The notes below the pieces were generated by a model, which was given only the letters and a program-made list of their open reading frames with translations, had not been told where the DNA came from and made no database searches. The position numbers and the translations under genes are program-made. From the NCBI GenBank assembly GCA_042095375.1, contig JBELBJ010000006.1, positions 4,232-68,231 of the forward strand: DNA of 64,000 nt, given 5' to 3'. Positions 51,849 to 60,920 of this stretch are shown here, in pieces; position 1 is the stretch's first letter; each line of letters begins with the position of its first letter. The DNA is from GCA-2715645 sp042095375. Its GTDB lineage: Bacteria > Bacteroidota > Bacteroidia > Cytophagales > MED-G16.

Positions 51849-52574
51849 ATGAAGACTAAGTGTATAGATAAAGGAAAAGGAAAAGTTATTCTTCTTATTC
51901 ATGGGCTTTTTGGTGCATTAAGTAATTGGAAAACAGTGATTAATGAATTATCAAAAAATTATAGAGTAATAGTGCCAAAACTTCCAATTATAGAAGTTGA
52001 TCCATCTAAAGCTTCTATCTCTGGACTATCTGAGTTTATTAGAAATTTTATTTCTTTAAAAAAATTAAAAAATATATCAATTATTGGAAATTCTCTGGGA
52101 GGTCACTTAGCATTAGATTATGTAATAAATTATCAAAAAAATGTAAGTAATTTAATTTTAACAGGTAGCTCTGGTTTATTTGAAAATTCATTCGGGGGCT
52201 CTTTTCCTAAAAGAGGAGATTACAATTACATTAATGAAAGGGTTAATTATACATTTTTTAATCCTAAAATTTTATCGAAAAAATATATTCAAGAAATATA
52301 TGATACTTTAAACGACAATGATAAATGTTTAAATATTATCAAATTAGCAAGATCTGCTCAAAGAAATAATATGTCAAAATTATTACACAAAATAACATCT
52401 CCTACTCTATTAGTTTGGGGACTTAATGATACCATTACCCCCCCATCTGTTGCACATGAATTTAATAGATTAATTAAAAACTCAAAAATAAAGTTTATAG
52501 ATAATTGTTGCCATGCCCCAATGATGGAACATCCAAAATTATTTAATAAATATATTGTTGATTTTTTAAAATAG
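51849..52574 (+). CDS. alpha/beta hydrolase
   Basis: This 241-residue hydrolase has IHGLFGALSNWK (oxyanion region), nucleophile elbow GNSLGGHLALDYV, acid in LLVWGLNDTITPP and His in FIDNCCHAPMMEHPKLF, so a full catalytic triad is visible. The proline-rich WG-x-x-D-x-I-x-P-P motif is typical of C-C bond hydrolases and haloperoxidase-like esterases, but the substrate is unknown. It lies between cvpA and nadK and may belong to the same operon. Confidence 0.87.
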   Translation: MKTKCIDKGKGKVILLIHGLFGALSNWKTVINELSKNYRVIVPKLPIIEVDPSKASISGLSEFIRNFISLKKLKNISIIGNSLGGHLALDYVINYQKNVSNLILTGSSGLFENSFGGSFPKRGDYNYINERVNYTFFNPKILSKKYIQEIYDTLNDNDKCLNIIKLARSAQRNNMSKLLHKITSPTLLVWGLNDTITPPSVAHEFNRLIKNSKIKFIDNCCHAPMMEHPKLFNKYIVDFLK

Positions 52575-52579
52575 TCAAG

Positions 52580-53455
52580 ATGAATATCGCTTTACACGGA
52601 AAAAACTTAAACAATAAAAAATTATTAATACTTGAAGCAATCATTAAAAATATAAAATCTAATAATATCAACGTATTTACCTCAAAAGAATTAAAAGAAA
52701 ACCTTACTAAAAAAAAATCTATTTTAAGAAAAATTGAAAGTTATAATTTAAATAAATTAAAAGAATGTAAATATATTTTCAGTTTTGGAGGTGATGGAAC
52801 TTTATTAGATACTGTAACACATATATATAATTTATCTATACCGATTTTAGGAATAAACATTGGTAAATTAGGTTTTTTATCAATATTTGACATAAAACAA
52901 ATTGATAAAACCATAAAAATGATTAAAAAAAATGAGTTAAATATTGATAAAAGATCTCTCATTACAGTTAACTCAAATAAAAAAAATATTTTTTCTCCAT
53001 ATAATTTTGCCTTAAATGAGTTTACAGTAGTTAAAAAAGATTCTTCATCAATGCTAACAATAAAATGTTTCGTGAATGATGAATTATTAAATACTTATTG
53101 GGCTGATGGATTAATTATAGCTAGTCCAACAGGATCAACAGGTTATTCTTTATCATGCGGGGGCCCAATTGTATCTCCTGACAATGAAAGTTTTATAATT
53201 ACACCTATAAGCCCACATAACTTAAGTGTGAGATCTTTAATTGTTTCAAATAAATCAAAAATTCAATTAAAAATTGAGAGCAATGGATATAATTTTTTAA
53301 CTTCTCTTGACTCAAGATCATATACATGTAAAAGTGAAACTGAAATTACAATAATGAATTCAAAATTTAAAGTATCACTTGCTAAAGTAAGAGATTATTC
53401 CTTCTTTAATACCCTTAGGGGAAAACTCAATTGGGGATATGATTTAAGAAATTAA
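52580..53455 (+). CDS. nadK: NAD kinase
   Basis: NadK phosphorylates NAD+ to NADP+. The 291-residue protein has FSFGGDGTLLDTV (GGDGT motif, near residues 70-74), INIGKLGFL, and the nicotinamide-binding WADGLIIASPTGSTGYSLSCGGPIVSP, followed by the C-terminal ISPHNLSVRSLI motif. The order and length are those of bacterial NAD kinases. It lies 5 nt after the hydrolase gene. Confidence 0.95.
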   Translation: MNIALHGKNLNNKKLLILEAIIKNIKSNNINVFTSKELKENLTKKKSILRKIESYNLNKLKECKYIFSFGGDGTLLDTVTHIYNLSIPILGINIGKLGFLSIFDIKQIDKTIKMIKKNELNIDKRSLITVNSNKKNIFSPYNFALNEFTVVKKDSSSMLTIKCFVNDELLNTYWADGLIIASPTGSTGYSLSCGGPIVSPDNESFIITPISPHNLSVRSLIVSNKSKIQLKIESNGYNFLTSLDSRSYTCKSETEITIMNSKFKVSLAKVRDYSFFNTLRGKLNWGYDLRN

Positions 53456-53490
53456 ATAATATTTAGATTTTTTTTCGTTAATCATTAAGT

Positions 53491-54204
53491 ATGAAATTTT
53501 TTAATACCAAAGTTTATATTATTGTTTTTCTTTTTCTGTTTTTAAATAGTAAGGTTCTATCTCAATTTCTTGAGCCTGGAATTGGATTAGGACTAGTATC
53601 TTATTCAGGTGATTTAAAAAGAGGTTATTCTTTAAGTTCTGCCTCTATAGGTTTAGAACTATTCCAAAGGTTGAATTTAAGTAAACACATATCGGTAAAG
53701 GGAGGAATTAAAAGAGGTTCTATTAAAGGAAATGAGAAGATTCTAGATGCTCTTTCAAAAAGACGAAATTATTCATTTAAAAGCAAAGTCACTGAATTTT
53801 CATCTAAAGTTGAATATAATTTTCTTGATTATTTTGATGAGACTGGTAAAAAAAATTTTACACCTTATCTTTTTTTTGGAATGGGAATTAATATGTTGAA
53901 AAACATCGAAAAAAATAATATAAAAGTTTCAGGAAAAAACAACTTAAATTTAATTTTTCCATTTGGTTTAGGTTTTAAATACTTATATAAAAATAGATTT
54001 TCTTTAGCGCTAGAGTTTGAAATTAAAAAGACTCTTACTGATGAAATTGATATTCTAGAAAACAATGAATCATTAGTAAAAAACTTTCAATATGGAAATC
54101 CAAAAAGTAATGATTTTTATTATTTTACCGGCTTCACTATTAGCTATATTTTATATACTATACCTTGTCCTCAAAATTCAGCACCATCAAATAATATTTA
54201 TTAA
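53491..54204 (+). CDS. DUF6089-like outer-membrane protein
   Basis: This 237-residue protein has a signal peptide (residues 1-24, cleavage near VLSQ) and an amphipathic beta-strand-rich body with alternating aromatic and glycine residues (EPGIGLGLVSYSGDLKRGYS, FTPYLFFGMGINML, IFPFGLGFKYLYKNRFSLALEFE), indicating a small beta-barrel. A DUF6089-type barrel gene just before uppS-bamA is common in Flavobacteriia; the role is unknown but the context suggests outer-membrane biogenesis. Confidence 0.75.
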   Translation: MKFFNTKVYIIVFLFLFLNSKVLSQFLEPGIGLGLVSYSGDLKRGYSLSSASIGLELFQRLNLSKHISVKGGIKRGSIKGNEKILDALSKRRNYSFKSKVTEFSSKVEYNFLDYFDETGKKNFTPYLFFGMGINMLKNIEKNNIKVSGKNNLNLIFPFGLGFKYLYKNRFSLALEFEIKKTLTDEIDILENNESLVKNFQYGNPKSNDFYYFTGFTISYILYTIPCPQNSAPSNNIY

Positions 54205-54243
54205 TTTCAGTTATTATTAATATAATTTAAGAACTTTGTTTAA

Positions 54244-54942
54244 ATGAACGATAAGCTTAAAAAAATTCCTAATCATATTGCAATAATTATGGACGGTAAC
54301 GGTAGGTGGGCAAGATCAAAAGGAAAAGATAGAATTTATGGACATAATAATGCAAAAAAAGCAATTAGAGAATCTATTGAAATATGTTCAGAATTAAAGG
54401 TACAATGCTTATCATTATTTACTTTTTCAACAGAAAATTGGAATAGACCTTCAATTGAGACAAAAGCACTAATAAAATTGATTGAAAAAGTAATGAAAGA
54501 AGAATTAAATGATTTAATTAAAAACAACATAAAAATAAAAGTTATTGGTGATCTATCTAAGTTTTCATCAACAACAAAGAATACTTTTTTAGATGGAATA
54601 AGTAAAACAAAAAACAATACAGGATTAAATCTCGTTCTAGCAATAAATTATAGTGGTAAATGGGATATAATTAATGCAATAAAAGAAATAAAAACAAAAG
54701 AAAATGATTTTAAAAGATTAGAGGAAAAATTTCAATCCTATCTATCAACAAATGATATTCCAGACCCAGAATTAATTGTAAGAACGGGTGGTGAAAAAAG
54801 AATTAGTAACTTTTATTTATGGCAGGCTGCTTATTCAGAATTTATTTTTGTTAAGATTTTTTGGCCTGATTTTAGAAAAAAAGATTTAAATAATGCTATT
54901 TTCGAGTTTCAAAAAAGAAAAAGAAGATTTGGAGGATTATAA
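54244..54942 (+). CDS. uppS: isoprenyl transferase (undecaprenyl diphosphate synthase)
   Basis: This cis-prenyltransferase makes the undecaprenyl carrier for cell-wall polymers. The 232-residue protein has IAIIMDGNGRWARSKGKDRIYGH (catalytic Asp), SLFTFSTENWNRP, and the C-terminal PDPELIVRTGGEKRISNFYLWQAAYSEF and FWPDF motifs. It is 1 nt upstream of the bamA ATG. Confidence 0.95.
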   Translation: MNDKLKKIPNHIAIIMDGNGRWARSKGKDRIYGHNNAKKAIRESIEICSELKVQCLSLFTFSTENWNRPSIETKALIKLIEKVMKEELNDLIKNNIKIKVIGDLSKFSSTTKNTFLDGISKTKNNTGLNLVLAINYSGKWDIINAIKEIKTKENDFKRLEEKFQSYLSTNDIPDPELIVRTGGEKRISNFYLWQAAYSEFIFVKIFWPDFRKKDLNNAIFEFQKRKRRFGGL

Positions 54943-54943
54943 A

Positions 54944-57757
54944 ATGAATACAAGAATCTATTTATCTATAATGTTATTGGTTCTTATAAGTACAAAAAAC
55001 TTATATAGTCAAATATCATATAAATTAAATCAAGATCAGGAGAATCAAATTATAGTCAATTATTCTAATCCAAAAACTTATGAAATAGGAAATATTGATG
55101 TTTTAGGATCGAAATATTTAGATAAAATAGCATTAATTTCAATATCGGGATTAAAAAAAGGAGATCAAATAACAATTCCTGGAGATGCAATATCAGGTGC
55201 AATTAAAAAATTATGGAAACAAGGAATAATTGGAGATATTCAAATATATGCTACAAAAATTGAAGGAAATAAAGTTGATTTAATTATTAGTCTCTCTGAG
55301 AGAGCAAGACTTAGTAAATTTAAAATTGAAGGCTTAGGAAAATCAAATACTACAACCTTAAATGAAAAAATTAATTTAATTAGAGGTAGGATAGTAACAG
55401 ATGCGGTTCTTAAAAACACAAAAAATATAATAAAAAAATATTTAGATAATAAGGGTTTTACAAATGCTTCAATATCTATAAAACAAGAAACCGATACTAT
55501 TTTATCAAATAGTATTCGTCTATTAATCAGTGTAAATAAAAAACAGAAAGTAAAAATTAATAATATTAATTTTGTTGGAAAAACTATTTTTTCAGATGCA
55601 AAGCTTAAGGGTAAATTAAAAAAAACAGGAGAAAAGCCTAGGGTAGGTCTTTTCAAATCAATTTTCTTAAACTCCATTGAGCTTATTAAGCCAAGAAATT
55701 TATTTCAAAATAAAAAAGGATTGAGCCTAATTTCATTTAATAAATATATGACTGAAAATTTAAAAATAAACATTTTTAAATCAAGCAAATTTATAACTTC
55801 AGAGTATAGAAATGATAAAGAAAATTTGATAAAATTTTATCAATCTAAAGGATATAGAGATATAAAAATAATAAGTGATTCTACTTTCTTTGATAAAGAT
55901 AACCTTATAAATATTAGCCTTAAATTAAATCCAGGAAATAAATATTACTTTAGAAATATAACCTGGGCAGGAAATTACATATACAATGATAATACACTTA
56001 ATGAAGTCCTAGCAATAGATAAAGGAGATATTTATGATACAGAAACTCTTGAAAAAAAAATAACATACAATCCAAAAGGTGAAGATGTTTCTTCTCTATA
56101 TCAAGACAACGGTTATTTATTCTCAAATATCCAGCCTATTGAAATATCTATTGAAAATGATTCTGTCGATATTGAAATGAGAATATATGAAGGAGCTCAA
56201 GCATCAATAGATAAAGTAACAGTAGTAGGAAATGATAGAACAAGTGATCATGTAATTATGCGTGAGCTTAGAACTATTCCAGGACAAAAATATAATAGAT
56301 CAGAACTAATCAGAACTCAAAGAGAATTGTCTCAACTTGGTTATTTTGACCCAGAAACTATTGCTCCTGTTCCAACCCCTAACCCTGCTAAAGAAACAGT
56401 AGACATTAGGTGGGAGGTTGAAGAAAAACCTAGTGACCAGGTTGAGCTTTCTGGTGGATGGGGAGGTTATTTTGGGTTTGTGGGAACAGTTGGTTTAAGT
56501 TTTAGTAATTTTTCAATCAAAAATATTACGGATTTTAGCAAATGGAAACCTCTTCCTGTTGGAGATGGTCAAAAATTATCTATTAGAGTTCAAGCTAATG
56601 GGAGACAATTTCAATCCTATTCTTTTAGTTTTTCAGAACCATGGTTTGGTGGAAGAAAACCTAATAATTTTGGTATTAACTATAGTTATTCAATAAATAG
56701 AATGTTGGATTTTTATGGAAGCGGCTACCCATATGGTGGTGGTGGTGGATATGGAGGATATGGAGGATATGGGGGATATGGCGGGGGATATGGCGGAGGA
56801 TATGGGGGATATGGCGGAGGATATGGCGGAGGATATGGCGGATACGGTTTAGGTGGTGGATATGGCTCATCCAAAGATAGTAAGGTAATAGGTGCTATGA
56901 AGATTCACGCTGTAACTTTAAGTCTTGGTAGAAGAATAACATGGCCTGATGACTTTTTTATAATATCTAATTCATTAGTCTATTATAGATATGATTTATT
57001 CAATTTTGGACAATCTCTTGGCTTTAATACTGGAATTACAAATACAATAGCATTTAAAACTAATATCTCTAGAAATAGTATAGATAATCCAATGTTTCCA
57101 AGAAGAGGATCTTCTTTTTCTTTAGATGTTGCAATTACTCCACCATATTCCTCTTGGAATGATCTTGATTATGAGACTGCAGAACCAAAAGAAAAATATA
57201 AATGGGCAGAATACCATAAGTGGATGTTTGATGCAAAATTTTATACTTCAATAATTGGAAATTTGGTTCTAGAATCTAGAGCACATATAGGTTTCATTGG
57301 GGCTTTTGGAGATGAAAGTAAAATTGGCCCTTTTGAAAGGTTTTATCTTGGAGGAGATGGCTTATCTGGATCATATAGTAATTTCCTTTTAGGAACAGAA
57401 AGGGTTGCGTTAAGAGGTTATGAAAATAATTCACTTGTGCCAATAGATTCAGAAAGAAATATTCAAGGAGGAACAATATATAATAAATATGTTTTTGAAT
57501 TACGTCATCCTATTTCCTTAAATCCAACTGCTACAATCTACGGTTCAACATTTGTTGAAGCAGGTAACAATTGGAATTCACAATCAGAGTTTAATCCTTT
57601 TAATTTATATAGGTCCGCTGGTGTTGGTGTTAGAATATTTATGCCTGCATTTGGTTTATTGGGTATAGATTGGGCTTATGGATTTGATAAATTGCCAGGC
57701 CAATTGACCCGATCTGGTCCACAGTTTCATTTCTCAATTGGTCAACAATTAAGATAA
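54944..57757 (+). CDS. bamA: outer membrane protein assembly factor BamA
   Basis: BamA inserts beta-barrel proteins into the outer membrane. I start at the ATG at 54944 (MNTRIYLSIMLLVLIS..., signal cleaved near YSQ), 1 nt after uppS; an upstream frame inside uppS is not credible. The 937-residue protein has five POTRA domains (about 35-470) and a C-terminal 16-strand barrel with the conserved VALRGYENN (VRGF-type) motif. Residues ~592-642 form a Gly/Tyr-rich insertion of GGY and GGGY units in the early barrel, unusual for BamA. ompH/skp genes follow. Confidence 0.94.
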   Translation: MNTRIYLSIMLLVLISTKNLYSQISYKLNQDQENQIIVNYSNPKTYEIGNIDVLGSKYLDKIALISISGLKKGDQITIPGDAISGAIKKLWKQGIIGDIQIYATKIEGNKVDLIISLSERARLSKFKIEGLGKSNTTTLNEKINLIRGRIVTDAVLKNTKNIIKKYLDNKGFTNASISIKQETDTILSNSIRLLISVNKKQKVKINNINFVGKTIFSDAKLKGKLKKTGEKPRVGLFKSIFLNSIELIKPRNLFQNKKGLSLISFNKYMTENLKINIFKSSKFITSEYRNDKENLIKFYQSKGYRDIKIISDSTFFDKDNLINISLKLNPGNKYYFRNITWAGNYIYNDNTLNEVLAIDKGDIYDTETLEKKITYNPKGEDVSSLYQDNGYLFSNIQPIEISIENDSVDIEMRIYEGAQASIDKVTVVGNDRTSDHVIMRELRTIPGQKYNRSELIRTQRELSQLGYFDPETIAPVPTPNPAKETVDIRWEVEEKPSDQVELSGGWGGYFGFVGTVGLSFSNFSIKNITDFSKWKPLPVGDGQKLSIRVQANGRQFQSYSFSFSEPWFGGRKPNNFGINYSYSINRMLDFYGSGYPYGGGGGYGGYGGYGGYGGGYGGGYGGYGGGYGGGYGGYGLGGGYGSSKDSKVIGAMKIHAVTLSLGRRITWPDDFFIISNSLVYYRYDLFNFGQSLGFNTGITNTIAFKTNISRNSIDNPMFPRRGSSFSLDVAITPPYSSWNDLDYETAEPKEKYKWAEYHKWMFDAKFYTSIIGNLVLESRAHIGFIGAFGDESKIGPFERFYLGGDGLSGSYSNFLLGTERVALRGYENNSLVPIDSERNIQGGTIYNKYVFELRHPISLNPTATIYGSTFVEAGNNWNSQSEFNPFNLYRSAGVGVRIFMPAFGLLGIDWAYGFDKLPGQLTRSGPQFHFSIGQQLR
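56717..56868 (+). repeat. Gly/Tyr-coding repeat inside bamA
   Basis: A run of GGATATGG(C/A/G)GG-type units encodes about fifty residues of GGY and GGGY repeats. It is much richer in G than the flanking gene and lies between early barrel strands of BamA, probably an extracellular loop. The units are imperfect, so length variation by slippage or recombination is possible. Confidence 0.9.
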
Positions 57758-57759
57758 TC

Positions 57760-58287
57760 ATGCCATATAAAGTTTTTATATTAATTTTTAGTTTCTTATT
57801 AAATAATAACTCTTTATTTAGTCAAAAATTTGGGTACGTTAATACAGATTTTATTTTAAATCAAATGAAAGAATATCAAGATGCATTAAGTGAAATAAAT
57901 TCTATCTCAAAATCCTGGGAAAATGAAATTAATGATATGTATAAATTAGCTGAGAAAAAAGAAATTTCATTAAAAGCTGAAAAAATTTTATTAACGGAAG
58001 AGATGTATAATGAAAAAAGAAAAATAATTGATGATGAATGGAGTGAAATTAAAAATTATCAACAAAAAATATTTGGATTAGAGGGCTTATTTTTTTTAAA
58101 GAAAAAAGAACTTATTGAACCAATTCAAGATATAGTTTTCGAGTCAATTGAAAGAGTTGCAAAAAAAAATAGATTACAAATAGTATTTGATAAATCAAGT
58201 GGTCCAGTTTTATTATATACTAATCCAATTCACGATTATACTGATTATGTTTTAGAAGATTTAGGACTAACTGAAAAAAATAATTAG
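57760..58287 (+). CDS. OmpH/Skp family periplasmic chaperone
   Basis: This 175-residue protein has a signal peptide (residues 1-22, FSQ/K junction) and a Skp-like body: KFGYVNTDFILNQMKEYQDA (the GYVNxxxIL start of OmpH) and a long charged coiled coil, then IQDIVFESIERVAKKNRLQIVFDKSS closing the small beta domain. Skp carries unfolded outer-membrane proteins through the periplasm. It follows bamA by 2 nt. Confidence 0.9.
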   Translation: MPYKVFILIFSFLLNNNSLFSQKFGYVNTDFILNQMKEYQDALSEINSISKSWENEINDMYKLAEKKEISLKAEKILLTEEMYNEKRKIIDDEWSEIKNYQQKIFGLEGLFFLKKKELIEPIQDIVFESIERVAKKNRLQIVFDKSSGPVLLYTNPIHDYTDYVLEDLGLTEKNN

Positions 58288-58310
58288 TTTTGTCCACTAA
58301 ATTTAATTTT

Positions 58311-58844
58311 ATGAAAAAAATAAACATACTTGTAATTGGACTTTTACTAACTACACTAACCTCTTTTGGTCAAAATATTAAAATAGGTTACACAAATGTT
58401 GAATATATATTAAGTTTCTTACCTGAAACCAAACAGGTTCAGGCTGAGGTTCAAGCATATGGAACTCAATTGCAAAATCAACTGCAATCTAAAATAACTG
58501 ATTTTCAATCAAAAGCAGAGACATTTCAGAGAGAAGCTGCAACAATGACTGAGATTATTAGAGCAGATAAGCAAGAAGAATTACAAAATCTTCAAAATTC
58601 TATTGAAAAATTTCAAAGAGAAGCTCAGACGGCAATAACAACAAAGGAAACTGAATTATTTAAGCCTTTATTTGAAAAGATAAGTAGCGCTATAAATAAA
58701 GTTGCTGAACAGGAATCATTTTCTCATGTATTTAGTGCAGGGGTTCCGGGTGTTGATGTTTTATTATATGCACAACCTTCGGATGATATTTCTAATATAG
58801 TTTTAAAAGAGTTGGGAATTGATCCGCCAGAAACAGAAGAATAA
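58311..58844 (+). CDS. OmpH/Skp family periplasmic chaperone (second copy)
   Basis: I start at ATG 58311, giving MKKINILVIGLLLTTLTSFGQ (signal cleaved near FGQ) and 177 residues; an in-frame TTG at 58290 is unlikely. The body begins NIKIGYTNVEYILSFLPETKQVQAEV and has a long coiled coil, then KISSAINKVAEQESFSHVFS. Two tandem ompH genes after bamA are usual in Flavobacteriia. The stop lies 2 nt from that of a convergent oxygenase gene. Confidence 0.9.
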   Translation: MKKINILVIGLLLTTLTSFGQNIKIGYTNVEYILSFLPETKQVQAEVQAYGTQLQNQLQSKITDFQSKAETFQREAATMTEIIRADKQEELQNLQNSIEKFQREAQTAITTKETELFKPLFEKISSAINKVAEQESFSHVFSAGVPGVDVLLYAQPSDDISNIVLKELGIDPPETEE

Positions 58845-58846
58845 TT

Positions 58847-59800
58847 CTATTTAGATTTCAACCCTATTTCTTTAAGTCTTTTTTCTAAAAATCCCCTTGC
58901 GTCAATATCTGTGTATTGTTTAGGATTATCTTTATCTATGCAGCTTTCAAGACAAGATAAACCCATATCTGGTCTAGGGTGTAGAAAAAATGGTATTGAA
59001 AACCTTGAAGTATGCAATAATTCTTTTTCAGGATTTACTACCCTGTGAATTGTTGACTTTAATTTATTATTTGTTAATCTCTCAAGCATATCGCCAACAT
59101 TGATTACAAGATGATCCTCTTTAGCTTCAATAGGTATCCACTTGTTATTTCTTGTTAATATTTCAAGTCCTTTTGCACTAGCCCCCATTAAAATTGTTAT
59201 AAAATTAATATCGCCATGGGCTCCAGCTCTAACAGCATTTTTATTTATATTAATATTATGGATAGGGAAATAATGAATTGCTCTCATAATACTTTCACCT
59301 CCCCTAACTTTATTTTCAAAATATTTTTTATCTAAATTCAGATATAATGCAATCGATTTTAAAATATTCAACCCTATGTTTTCAAGTTCTAAATATGTCT
59401 TAGTTGCATATTTCTCAAATAAGGGGAATTCTTTAGGCCAAACATTTTCACCGTAATCTCCAGTAGAATCAGGGTGTCCAACATGATAAAACTCTTTAAG
59501 ATCACCAACTTTACTTCCTTTTGCATGTTCTTTTCCTTTACCAACATACCCTCTTTGACCATTTTTTGAAGGAATTTCATATTGTTTTTTTTTGTGATCG
59601 TCCAAATAAAAGAATTCTTTAATTTGATCATATAAGTTACTTACTAGTGAAGAGTCTAAACCGTGGTTTTTTATAATCGCAAAACCTATTTGATTAAAAG
59701 AATCTCCAATAGCTGATACAAAATGTTTTTGTTCATCTAAATTTCCGTAATTGAATTTATCTAAATCAAGAGTTGGAACCTTTGATAATTCTGAGCTCAT
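58847..59800 (-). CDS. isopenicillin N synthase-like 2-oxoglutarate/Fe(II) dioxygenase
   Basis: This 317-residue protein has the DIOX_N region (residues 10-120, with GFAIIKNHGLD) and a 2OG-FeII domain with iron ligands His195 and Asp197 (AHGDINFITIL) and His252 (STIHRVV), plus Arg266-x-Ser268 (SRFSIPFF), the 2-oxoglutarate-binding pair. Such enzymes hydroxylate, desaturate or cyclise small molecules; the substrate is unknown. It is the last gene of the porZ-recO-DUF4399 minus-strand run. Confidence 0.88.
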   Translation of the reverse strand: MSSELSKVPTLDLDKFNYGNLDEQKHFVSAIGDSFNQIGFAIIKNHGLDSSLVSNLYDQIKEFFYLDDHKKKQYEIPSKNGQRGYVGKGKEHAKGSKVGDLKEFYHVGHPDSTGDYGENVWPKEFPLFEKYATKTYLELENIGLNILKSIALYLNLDKKYFENKVRGGESIMRAIHYFPIHNININKNAVRAGAHGDINFITILMGASAKGLEILTRNNKWIPIEAKEDHLVINVGDMLERLTNNKLKSTIHRVVNPEKELLHTSRFSIPFFLHPRPDMGLSCLESCIDKDNPKQYTDIDARGFLEKRLKEIGLKSK

Positions 59801-59802
59801 TT

Positions 59803-60240
59803 TTATTCTACTTTAATTTTGATTGATGAAGACATTTCTTTACCATAAGAAGCATGAACACCATCTGCAAATTGTAACGAAATAATGTATTCACCTGGAG
59901 GAAGGTCTAAAGAAGCATCAGTTTGTCCTTGACCATAATGAAGTGTTGAATCACTCATTGGTATGACTGATCCTTTTGGCCAAAAATTTTGATTAATCAA
60001 AATATGATGATGGCCAAATCCAATATTTACTTTTCCGGCGGGTTCAATTTTCATGCCCTCTAGACCCATATCTATAAATACAGGACTTGAAACAGTACCA
60101 TTATCTTTAGGCCATTTAAAATAAACTCTATTTGTTACTTCCTTAATAGTGATATTTGACTTACTATCAGAATTATTAGGTTTTCTATTACAAGAAATAG
60201 AAAAATTTAATATTATTAATACAACAAATAATTTTTTCAT
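59803..60240 (-). CDS. DUF4399 lipoprotein
   Basis: This 145-residue protein has a lipoprotein signal (Cys17 in ISCNRKPNN) and one DUF4399 domain: VYFKWPKDNGTVSSPVFIDMGLEGM, GHHHILINQ (triple His, possible metal site), GQGQTDASLDLPPGEYIISLQFADGVHASYG. The family resembles small copper- or metal-associated domains but has no proven role. It lies 2 nt upstream of the oxygenase gene and 10 nt after recO. Confidence 0.83.
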   Translation of the reverse strand: MKKLFVVLIILNFSISCNRKPNNSDSKSNITIKEVTNRVYFKWPKDNGTVSSPVFIDMGLEGMKIEPAGKVNIGFGHHHILINQNFWPKGSVIPMSDSTLHYGQGQTDASLDLPPGEYIISLQFADGVHASYGKEMSSSIKIKVE

Positions 60241-60250
60241 ATCACAAAAG

Positions 60251-60919
60251 TTAATTAAAAATTTTTTTAAGTATATAATTTGAATTCAAATTCATATTTA
60301 ATTCAGTTTTTTCTCTAAAATAAACAATAATTATTTCTAATGCTTTATTTCTAATAGAAGAAGTTGATTTTACATTACAAGAATATTTAGAATTAATTAT
60401 ATCCGATAAGAAATTCGTTACGGATGGACTTTGAGATCTAATATTAGAAAAGTCTGAAATACTACTGATTTCAAATCCTAAAAATTTTGAAAATTTAATT
60501 AAAAAAATTAGATGAAAATTTTCATAATTATTTTCCATTTTATCAAACTCTATTAAAGAATTTCTTATAAAAGAAAATTGATTTGAATCAGGAACTTGAA
60601 AAGTGATTAGCTTTAATAAAACTTCAGAGAGAAATAAACAGATAGAAATTTTTGTTTGAATATGATGATTCGTAAAATAAATTCTATCAAATTTTAATTC
60701 TTTAATTCTCCCAATTTCACTGTTTTTATTTTCATAAACAACTAGATCAAGTAAAGATAAAGATTGAAATGAGCTTATGTTAAATCTGCCTTTTTTACTT
60801 CTAATACCGTTAATTATATAGCTTTTTAGTCCAAAGTTTTTAGTGTAAATTTTAGAAATGATTGATGTTTCCTTATACTTTATATAATTTAATACTATAC
60901 CGTTTGTCTTAGATACCAT
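60251..60919 (-). CDS. recO: DNA repair protein RecO
   Basis: RecO loads RecA on SSB-coated DNA with RecR. The 222-residue protein has the N-terminal OB fold (KTNGIVLNYIKYKETSIISKIYTKNFGLKSYIINGIRSKKGR) followed by a helical domain with SKFLGFEIS. The zinc-finger Cys seen in some RecO proteins are absent. It lies 1 nt downstream of porZ, a pairing I know from Flavobacteriia. Confidence 0.9.
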   Translation of the reverse strand: MVSKTNGIVLNYIKYKETSIISKIYTKNFGLKSYIINGIRSKKGRFNISSFQSLSLLDLVVYENKNSEIGRIKELKFDRIYFTNHHIQTKISICLFLSEVLLKLITFQVPDSNQFSFIRNSLIEFDKMENNYENFHLIFLIKFSKFLGFEISSISDFSNIRSQSPSVTNFLSDIINSKYSCNVKSTSSIRNKALEIIIVYFREKTELNMNLNSNYILKKIFN

Positions 60920-60920
60920 T

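Noticed and set aside
54893..54943. BamA start inside uppS
   Set aside because: The upstream Met gives a charged N-terminus without a signal peptide; the ATG at 54944 gives a normal signal.
56676..56870. His-rich frame on the minus strand opposite bamA
   Set aside because: It is the antisense reading of the Gly/Tyr repeat (GGATAT reads as His/Ile codons in reverse); there is no start context or promoter, and bamA is certain.
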